DNA from: Clostridia bacterium
GTDB taxonomy: Bacteria; Bacillota; Clostridia; Monoglobales; Monoglobaceae
Direction of reading: 5' to 3'
Assembly: GCA_900769795.1 (NCBI GenBank)
Contig: CAAGHZ010000017.1
Span: 1-15,848, forward strand
DNA: 15,848 bases
This document shows positions 1 to 6,800 of the stretch, one piece after another; position 1 is the stretch's first letter; the number at the start of each line of letters is the position of its first letter. The notes beneath the pieces are model-generated. The model was not told where the DNA came from and made no database searches. It was given only the letters and a program-made list of their open reading frames with translations. Position numbers and translations under genes: made by a program.

Positions 1-19
1 CACGACGCTCTTCCGATCT
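1..19 (+). other. Illumina TruSeq adapter remnant (sequencing artefact)
   Basis: The first 19 bases, CACGACGCTCTTCCGATCT, are identical to the 3' end of the standard Illumina TruSeq universal adapter. Genuine pyrF coding sequence follows from base 20. The adapter bases happen to contain no stop in the pyrF frame, so a naive translation runs through them. They should be trimmed, and they mark a contig end. Confidence 0.96.
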
Positions 20-544
20 GGAGAGAATATGCTTGAAGCCTATGGCGCAGATTGTATGACAATAAACCCCTATCTTGGTACAGACGGAGTTGCTCCTTTT
101 ATAAAAGAGTGCGCAGAGAATGACAAGGGTGTATTTATTCTTGTAAAAACCTCTAACAAATCTTCCGGAGAAATTCAGGACCTTAAAGCAGGCGGCAAGC
201 ATATTTACGAGCATATGGCAGAACTTGTAAAGACTTGGGGAAGCGATCTGATAGGTACTCACGGATACAGTAGTGCCGGCGCGGTTGTAGGTGCAACCTA
301 TCCTGAACAGGCCGAAAAGCTTCGTGCACTTATGCCAAGAACATACTTCCTTGTTCCCGGATACGGTGCGCAGGGTGGCGGTGCAAAGGATGTGGCACCT
401 TGCTTTAACAAGGATGGTCTTGGTGCAATTGTCAACGCATCGCGTTCAATTATGTGTGCATATATGAAAAACGGCGGTTCAGTTGGCGAGGCAGCAAGAG
501 CTGAGGCAATACGAATGAGAGACGATATACTCAGTGTATTATAA
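20..544 (+). CDS. pyrF: Orotidine 5'-phosphate decarboxylase, 5'-truncated (C-terminal ~174 residues)
   Basis: This enzyme decarboxylates OMP to UMP, the last step of de novo pyrimidine synthesis in the cytoplasm. The sequence fits the long 'type 2' OMP decarboxylase family. Visible motifs are a TINPYLGTDG block near the visible start, VKTSNKSSGEIQDL in the middle, and a glycine-rich GYGAQGGGAKD phosphate-binding segment near the C-terminus. Full-length members are usually about 270-310 residues, so roughly 100 or more N-terminal residues, including the catalytic Lys/Asp segment, are missing. The loss is caused by the contig end, not by a mutation. The reading frame is open from base 20; the ATG at 29 is an internal methionine, not the start. 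A 41-base gap separates it from pyrK, and it is the first visible gene of the pyr operon. Confidence 0.93.
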   Translation, partial: GENMLEAYGADCMTINPYLGTDGVAPFIKECAENDKGVFILVKTSNKSSGEIQDLKAGGKHIYEHMAELVKTWGSDLIGTHGYSSAGAVVGATYPEQAEKLRALMPRTYFLVPGYGAQGGGAKDVAPCFNKDGLGAIVNASRSIMCAYMKNGGSVGEAARAEAIRMRDDILSVL

Positions 545-585
545 GGAGAATTTCTTTGTAATCCCGTGAAGAAGGAGGCAGAAAG

Positions 586-1335
586 TTGATTTGTGAACTT
601 ATAAAAAAAGAAAAACTGACCGACAATGTATATGATTTTACTGTTTGCTGTCCTAAAATGGCAAAGAGGACCAAGGCGGGTCAGTTCTTGCATGTGCTTT
701 GTGGAGGAGACGCATATCTTCGCCGCCCCATAAGCGTGTGTGAGGTTATTGACAAGAAGTCGATAAGATTTATCTTCAGTGTCAGAGGAGTCGGTACAGA
801 TGCGCTCTCTCAAAAAAATGTAGGAGATGATCTGGATATACTCGGACCGCTTGGAAACGGCTTTGATACAGAGCGTGCCGAAGGTAGAATCCTGCTTGTC
901 GGTGGCGGGATTGGTGTTTTCCCATTGCTCGAGCTTGCCAAGGTTTACGGCAAGAGGGCAAGTGTCATTCTTGGTTTTAAGACAAAGGCTGAGATGATGA
1001 TGACAGAAGAATTTGCAAAGTATGCAGATAATGTTTTTGTGGCGACGGATGATGGAAGTTGTGGGTTTAAAGGTTTTGTTACAGAACTTCTTGAGAACAT
1101 AATCGAGACGAATGAGGTCGGTGAAATATTAGTTTGCGGACCGACGCCAATGATGAAAGCAATTTCGGTTATTGCGGCCGAAAAAAATATTCCGACTCAG
1201 GTTTCGCTTGAGGAGAGAATGGGCTGTGGTATAGGTGCGTGCGTAACATGTGTTTGCACAATAAATGGTCAGCGCAAGCGCGTATGCAAGGATGGTCCTG
1301 TGTTTAATGCATCGGAGGTGGAATGGGATGGCTGA
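586..1335 (+). CDS. pyrK: Dihydroorotate dehydrogenase electron-transfer subunit PyrK
   Basis: PyrK passes electrons from dihydroorotate, oxidised by PyrD, to NAD+ through FAD and a [2Fe-2S] cluster. The 249-residue product has the ferredoxin-reductase fold in order: an FAD-binding RRPIS motif at residues 46-50, an NAD-binding glycine loop LLVGGGIG at 103-110, a CGPTPMM segment at 184-190, and a C-terminal cluster-binding region with Cys214, Cys219, Cys222 and Cys234 followed by DGPVF. The start is a TTG codon at 586. It is chosen because AAGGAGG at 572-578 lies 7 bases upstream and the product begins exactly where the family does. The 3' end overlaps pyrD by 8 bases, as expected for subunits made together in a PyrD2K2 complex. 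Length and motifs are normal. Confidence 0.96.
   Translation: MICELIKKEKLTDNVYDFTVCCPKMAKRTKAGQFLHVLCGGDAYLRRPISVCEVIDKKSIRFIFSVRGVGTDALSQKNVGDDLDILGPLGNGFDTERAEGRILLVGGGIGVFPLLELAKVYGKRASVILGFKTKAEMMMTEEFAKYADNVFVATDDGSCGFKGFVTELLENIIETNEVGEILVCGPTPMMKAISVIAAEKNIPTQVSLEERMGCGIGACVTCVCTINGQRKRVCKDGPVFNASEVEWDG
1314..1318 (+). promoter_or_regulatory. Ribosome binding site of pyrD, inside pyrK
   Basis: GGAGG lies 9 bases before ATG 1328 within the last codons of pyrK. It settles the pyrD start and implies translational coupling of the two subunits. Confidence 0.85.
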
Positions 1336-2236
1336 TATGAGAGTCAACATCGCAGGAGTTGAATGGAAAAACCCGGTAACAACAGGTTCGGGCACATTTG
1401 GCTTTGGCGAAGAATACGGAGAGTATTTTGATTTATCAAGTCTTGGTGCAATCTGTCTTAAGGCACTCTCAGCGGTACCAAGGCTCGGCAATCCTGCACC
1501 CAGAATTGCAGAAACCCCCATGGGAATTTTAAACAGTGTAGGACTTCAGAATCCGGGCGCAGAGTATTTTAAAGAGCACTATCTGCCAAAACTCAGAACG
1601 TACGATACAAAGCTGATAGCAAATCTGTGCGGAAGCGCAGTTGAGGATTATGTTGCGGTTGCAGAAATCCTCGGTGACAGTGTGGATATGTTTGAACTCA
1701 ACATATCCTGCCCCAATGTAAAAGTCGGTGGCATGGCGTTTGGTACAGATCCGAAGATGACAGAAGAGATTACAAGGCGAGTGAAGGAAGTTTCAAAAGT
1801 TCCGCTTATTGTAAAACTTTCTCCAAATGTAACAGACATAACCGAGATTGCCAAGGGTGCAGAAGCCGGAGGTGCAGATGCACTGTCTCTGATAAATACA
1901 TTACTCGGACTTAAAATTGACATAAAGACAAGACGCCCAATTCTAAGAAACAACACGGGCGGTCTGTCAGGTCCTGCTATTAAGCCTGTTGCAGTTAATA
2001 TGGTGTACAGGGTTCATCAGGCAGTAAATCTGCCACTAATAGGAATGGGCGGAATCTCAACCGGCGAAGATGCTATAGAATTTATTATGGCAGGTGCCAG
2101 TGCCGTTGCGGTTGGAACAGCCGGATTTGTTGATCCATATGCCTGGATAAAGGTAGCAGAGGGTATAGAAAAATATCTTGATGAAAATAATATAGCAAGT
2201 GTTTCAGACCTTGTGGGAACAGTAGAAATGTACTAA
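1328..2236 (+). CDS. pyrD: Dihydroorotate dehydrogenase catalytic subunit, class 1B
   Basis: This FMN enzyme oxidises dihydroorotate to orotate and hands electrons to PyrK. The 302-residue protein has the class 1 TIM-barrel motifs: GSGTFGFG at residues 20-27, the substrate lysine in CLKAL (Lys45), NSVGLQNPG at 69-77, NISCPN at 125-130 with Cys128 as the catalytic base (a cysteine here marks class 1B), LINTLLG at 188-194, GGLSGPA at 211-217, and the FMN phosphate loop GMGGISTG at 239-246. An ATG-like frame extends back to 1265, but GGAGG at 1314-1318 places initiation at ATG 1328, nine bases downstream. This gives the usual family length and an 8-base overlap with pyrK. An ATG at 1337 is a less likely alternative. 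Confidence 0.96.
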   Translation: MADMRVNIAGVEWKNPVTTGSGTFGFGEEYGEYFDLSSLGAICLKALSAVPRLGNPAPRIAETPMGILNSVGLQNPGAEYFKEHYLPKLRTYDTKLIANLCGSAVEDYVAVAEILGDSVDMFELNISCPNVKVGGMAFGTDPKMTEEITRRVKEVSKVPLIVKLSPNVTDITEIAKGAEAGGADALSLINTLLGLKIDIKTRRPILRNNTGGLSGPAIKPVAVNMVYRVHQAVNLPLIGMGGISTGEDAIEFIMAGASAVAVGTAGFVDPYAWIKVAEGIEKYLDENNIASVSDLVGTVEMY

Positions 2237-2268
2237 TACATAATTGTAATAAGAAAGGATTGATACAA

Positions 2269-2844
2269 ATGACAAATAATGAAATTATCGAGATGCTTAA
2301 AGAGGCTGAGGTTTTGCTTGAGGGACATTTTCTTTTGACATCAGGCAGACACAGCGACAAGTATATGCAGTGTGCAAAGATTTTCCAGAATGCAAAGTAT
2401 AGTGTTCCTCTTTGTGCAGAACTCGTAGAAAAGTATAAGGACGACAATATCGAGGTTGTTATCGGCCCTGCAATCGGTGCAATCCAGATGTCTTACGAGG
2501 TTGGTAAGCAACTTGGCGTAAAGAATATTTTTGCAGAGCGTGAGAACGGTGCAATGACTCTTCGCCGTGGTTTTACTATTGAAGAGGGACAGAGAGTTCT
2601 TATTGTTGAGGACGTTGTTACAACAGGCGGTAGCGTACGCGAGGTTATGGACCTTGTTAAAGAGTGCGGCGGTGTTATTGCCGGCATTGGCTCTATTGTT
2701 GACAGAACAGGCGGCAAAATTGACTTTGGTGTACCATATAAGAGTGCCTTCTCTATGGATATTACATCTTACGAGCCTGACGAATGTCCAATCTGCAAGA
2801 GTGGTATTCCTCTTGTAAAGCCGGGCAGCAGAGGAACTAAATAA
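2269..2844 (+). CDS. pyrE: Orotate phosphoribosyltransferase
   Basis: PyrE joins orotate and PRPP to form OMP, which PyrF then decarboxylates. The 191-residue product carries the type I PRTase PRPP-binding signature VLIVEDVVTTGGS at residues 110-122 and an N-terminal LTSGRHSDKY segment that contacts orotate. A C-terminal DECPICKSGIPLVKPGSR segment is typical of the clostridial/Thermus-type PyrE subgroup. The ATG at 2269 is preferred because AGAAAGGA at 2252-2259 sits nine bases upstream. An in-frame TTG at 2260 would add three residues but abuts the ribosome site. There are 32 bases between pyrD and this start. The TAA stop shares its last A with the ATG of the following radC-like gene. Confidence 0.95.
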   Translation: MTNNEIIEMLKEAEVLLEGHFLLTSGRHSDKYMQCAKIFQNAKYSVPLCAELVEKYKDDNIEVVIGPAIGAIQMSYEVGKQLGVKNIFAERENGAMTLRRGFTIEEGQRVLIVEDVVTTGGSVREVMDLVKECGGVIAGIGSIVDRTGGKIDFGVPYKSAFSMDITSYEPDECPICKSGIPLVKPGSRGTK

Positions 2845-3518
2845 TGCAAGGCGAACTGCATGGCGGACACAGAAAAAGAATAGATAAAAAGACTCGTCTT
2901 GTGGGACTTGAATTTTTAGAAGAGCATGAGCAGCTTGAGAAGCTGCTCTTTGCAGTTATTCCAAGAGGCAACACCAATGAACTTGCTATAAAGCTTATAG
3001 ATGAGTTTGGTTCGATACATGGAGTGCTCAGTGCGGATGTTGAACAACTTAAAAGCGTTGATGGAGTCGGAGCCCGAACTGCAGAGTTTTTGCATGATTT
3101 GATGCCGCTGCTTGGAGTTGTCCAAAGGAGTGCCATGGCTGATGCCAACGGAAAAGTCGTTGTTGACAGCCCCGAAAAGAGAGGCGAATTTGCCAAAACA
3201 TTCTTTTATGGCAAACTTGTAGAAAACCTGTACATGGTAAGTATTAATTCCTCGGGTCAGGTGATTGGAATAGACAAAATATCCGAGGGCACGTCTACGG
3301 TGGCAAGTGTGTCGCTGCACATTATAGCAAAGCGCGCAATACTAAATGAGGCATATGCGGTGATGCTTATGCATAATCATCCGGGTGGCAGGCTTGAGCC
3401 GTCTATGGCAGATATCACGTTGACAAGAGAGGTTAAAGAAGCTCTCGCTGCCCTTGATGTGGCGCTTATAGACCATGTTATAGTTGCGTGTGGCAAATGG
3501 ATGAGTATGTTTGGGTAG
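2844..3518 (+). CDS. radC: RadC-like JAB/MPN-domain protein
   Basis: The 224-residue product has the standard RadC layout: an N-terminal helical part with a helix-hairpin-helix-like segment (SVDGVGARTAEF, residues 71-82), then a JAB1/MPN metalloprotease-fold domain. The zinc-binding JAMM motif is intact, with HNHPGG at 177-182 followed by Ser187 and Asp190 in the EPSMAD stretch. RadC was once linked to DNA repair, but that role has been withdrawn or disputed, and its biochemical function is unsettled. Translation is probably coupled to pyrE through a one-base TAATG overlap, and there is no ribosome site of its own beyond what lies inside pyrE. It is the last gene of the pyr transcription unit; the terminator begins 75 bases downstream. 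Family assignment is firm; biological role is not. Confidence 0.93.
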   Translation: MQGELHGGHRKRIDKKTRLVGLEFLEEHEQLEKLLFAVIPRGNTNELAIKLIDEFGSIHGVLSADVEQLKSVDGVGARTAEFLHDLMPLLGVVQRSAMADANGKVVVDSPEKRGEFAKTFFYGKLVENLYMVSINSSGQVIGIDKISEGTSTVASVSLHIIAKRAILNEAYAVMLMHNHPGGRLEPSMADITLTREVKEALAALDVALIDHVIVACGKWMSMFG

Positions 3519-3593
3519 AATACAATTGTAAATTTATTTTATTTAATTTACGATAGTGCGTCATAAGGCAATATCATAGTAGAAACTTGTATT

Positions 3594-3623
3594 AAAAGAC
3601 GACCGTTGCGGTCGTCTTTTTTT
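3594..3623 (+). terminator. Intrinsic terminator of the pyr-radC operon
   Basis: AAAAGACGACC (3594-3604) pairs perfectly with GGTCGTCTTTT (3610-3620) around a short GTTGC loop, and the 3' arm merges into a run of seven T (3617-3623). The 11-bp stem with GC-rich core and U-tract is a classic Rho-independent terminator. The A-rich 5' arm could allow function on both strands. Confidence 0.93.
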
Positions 3624-3814
3624 GCTGATCGATGTTTTGATGAAGATTTCGGGCAGATAATATCCGCCCCTATGGAAGTGGTATGTGTAACATTGTAGGG
3701 GAGGGGGTTGCTCATCCTGCTGATGGATTGTTTGCGAAACAATACACAGGTCGTTACCTGCAATTGCACATAACAAAAAAATCATCATTTTTTGTAACAA
3801 AATTGTAAAAAAGC
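3624..3814. repeat. Gene-free block with several palindromes, possible dispersed intergenic repeat
   Basis: This non-coding stretch holds at least four inverted repeats. GGGCAGATAATATCCGCCC at 3651-3669 is palindromic with one mismatch. CCCCTA (3667-3672) is complementary to TAGGGG (3696-3701). ATTGTTT/AAACAAT (3727-3733/3737-3743) has a GCG loop. CAGGT/ACCTG (3747-3751/3756-3760) has a CGTT loop. An A/T hairpin ACAAAAAA/TTTTTTGT spans 3773-3795. GC-rich palindromes of this style resemble intergenic repeat families seen across Clostridia genomes, but only one copy is in this window, so the repeat nature is inferred. Short antisense frames here have no coding character. Confidence 0.45.
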
Positions 3815-3816
3815 CA

Positions 3817-3844
3817 TTGACAAATCTCGCAAAAATGATATAAT
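3817..3844 (+). promoter_or_regulatory. Sigma-70/SigA-type promoter with extended -10 for the LamG-SGNH gene
   Basis: A perfect -35 TTGACA (3817-3822) is followed by a 16-base spacer and a perfect -10 TATAAT (3839-3844). The -10 is preceded by TGA, forming an extended -10 (TGNTATAAT). It sits 56 bases before ATG 3900. A near-consensus promoter of this strength suggests high or constitutive expression unless repressed. Confidence 0.85.
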
Positions 3845-3899
3845 GATATTATCTATATTTGTATATAATTAATTAACAATATAAAAGGAGTGATCTCTA

Positions 3900-6800
3900 A
3901 TGAAAAACATCAACAGAAAGTCACGCTGGACAAGAGTTCTTGCAGGTCTTTCAGCAGCAGTAATGGTTATTACATCAATGGGTGCTATGCCTGTATTTGC
4001 TGCAGAAGAACCTACTGCAACTACAATTGTTCCATTGGTTGACTTCAACAGTTACTCAACCCTCACAATTGAGGACGTAAACACCAGCGATAAGAAGGTA
4101 AACGATCTTACCGCGTGGTCAGAGGTTGAACCTCAGTTCTCAACACAGAACGACGTAGTAAACGCAACAGGTGACATTACTGTAACAATCGCAGACAATG
4201 GTAAGAATGGTGCAGGCGACAAGTACTTTGATACTCAGTATATATCATATACGGAAAATGATACGCAAAAGAAAAGTACAGGTGTTGCTCTTAACTATAA
4301 CTCAGGTGCTATAAATGCAGGCATGAAGTCAATCGCATTGACAGCAGGCCAGCAGCTCGTTTATGAAGTTTCTGTTCACTCAGGAAAGAACTTTTCTATT
4401 TATGACAGAAGAGGTGCAATTGATGGTGATCAGACAACAAACATCCTTAACCATCTTTTCTGGGTTCAGGGTGGCAAGCTCTATGTAAACGATGGTACAA
4501 AGACATCTTATGACACTACAAAGGCAATGGGATATGTTCAGCTCCCTGAAAATGCATGGGCAGATGTAAAACTTGTTTACACAGCAGTTGAAGGTGCTAA
4601 TAACGACACAGTAAGAGTATACGTAAACGGCGAGCTTGTTGAACTCGATGGCTGTGCAATCGATGGTGTTAACCTCCTTGGCTATGACTTCCTTGGTGCA
4701 AGTTCTTCACGTTTTACAATTGGTGGCGCTTCAACATTTGATAACTTTGCAGTTACAAAGTATGACGGCATCAAGTATGATGATGTAATCGTTCCTGACC
4801 CTGTAGTTGCTGATATTGTTCCTGTAATCGACTTTAACGATACCACAAAGTGGGTTAACAAAGTAGTTGAAACAAATGGTACATGGAACGGCTGGGGCGT
4901 TAAGACCGGTGCTAAGTTTGATTTTATTCAGGACGGTGAAGGCGATCAGTCAATTAAGTTGACACACAACAACGCTGACTGGAGTAACCTTGGTTGGACA
5001 TATATTACAAACACAGATACCAGCAGAGAAGGCGACCAGATGGTAGTTTCTATGAAGCTACACACCGGCACAAACTTTAACATCAACCCTCTCGTTGGTA
5101 AGGATAACAGAAGCTCAGGCGGTGTGGATGAGAGAACCTACATAGGTGGTTTGTTCAGCACAAGCGGAACCACATTTAAGCACAGTAATGGTGGTCATAG
5201 CAAAGGTTTTGGTCATGAAGAGGCTACAAAGGCAGATGCTGTAAGCGTGGTTATGCCGACAGACAGTTGGATTGACCTTACTGTTGTTTACACAAGAAAG
5301 ACATCTACAATCGACGCAGATATATATATGAACGGTTATCTCGTAGCAGAGACCGAACTTATCGAGACATATCTGATGGATGATCCTTTTGGCAGAATTG
5401 AAATTGGTAATGGTCACTTCGACGATTTTGGCATCAAGGCATATACATATGGTGCAAAGTTTGATCCTGCGACACTTGACAAGGGTCAATGGGGCAGTGT
5501 TGTTGAAGTAATCCCCACAGTTGCAATGGACGCAAACTGGGGCACAGGTGATGGTCAGGTTGCTCCTGTAATCACAAAGAAATCCCAAGTAGTGGTTGAT
5601 GCAGACGGCACAAAACTTAGCAATGATTCAAACTCAGACGTTGCAGTTGTAAACTATACAGGCGACACAACAGAGAACGTTGCAGGTAAGGGTAAGGCAG
5701 TTGGCGATGCATACTTTATGGGTGCTTCAAATATCCAGTATCGTTCAAGTGATAACGTCGGTGGTTTGTTGAAAAAAGAAACCGGATTGAATGAAGGCGA
5801 ACAGTTGGTTATAAGCTTCCAGGCTTTGAGTTCAAAGAACACTAGTGTGTATGCTCGTTTTGAAGGAAAGAGATATGTATCTACAGATAACCTTTATGTA
5901 CTCAACACAGAAACAAACAAGTATGATAAGGTTACAGAAAAACCGGCAGGAATTCAAAATGCAGTTGGATTTAACAACTTTAACCAGTTTGTAAGAATCA
6001 ACGGCGGAAACCTTCAGGTTCTCAATGGTGAGCCTAACGAGGTAGCACCGGGCAACGCCAGCGATGACATGACTCTTGATGGAAAGAAATATAAGGCTGC
6101 AGATGATACAATTGCACAGGCTAACTTGTTGAGTGTTGCATTGCCAAGTGATCAATGGGTTACAGTTACAATGGTTTACACTGCAGGTGCGCAGACTTTT
6201 ACAGCAGGTAACAACAACACACCGGAAGTTGTTAATGTAACCAAGAAGGATACAGTTGCAGTATATGTAAACAATGTACTTGTTCTTCCTGAGACAGAAA
6301 TGGCAGAGAACAACCTCTTCAGAAAGATTGAAAGACTTGACTTCCAGGGTGCGACAACAATAGATAACCTTAGTGCAATAGCTTACAAGGGCTCATACAG
6401 ATTTGACCCTGCAACAATCCCCGGTACAGATGCAGAAGAAGCAGCTGCTATCGGCTGGGATATGGCTGGTATCTACGTAGATGCTGAAAAGACAGCAGCA
6501 GCGCTTATTGCAGACATCAAAGATATGGATGGCGTTGCAAATTGTACTCTTATAAATGCAGCAGGTATTGCTATTGATGGCGCTGCACTTGCAAACACAG
6601 CTGCGCATGCAGTTGTTACTGCAGAAGATGGCAAGGCATATGCAATTCAGATAAAGAGTGATAGCGTACTCTCATCTGAGACTACTTATGTAAGTCTTGA
6701 TGGTACAGATGTAAAGGCTCTTCAGATAAGAGATACCGGTACATCAGCAGGAAAAGATTCAAATACTGAGTATAGCAAGTATGGATGGGGCGAAGATGAA

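Noticed and set aside
1265..1327. Longer pyrD beginning at 1265
   Set aside because: It would overlap pyrK by 71 bases and add a non-homologous N-terminus; GGAGG at 1314-1318 fits ATG 1328.
5115..5588. Antisense open frame of 157 codons with many cysteines inside the LamG gene
   Set aside because: It is a shadow of the opposite-strand codon pattern; composition is cysteine-rich in an unnatural way and no ribosome site or family motif is seen. The same applies to the other antisense frames.
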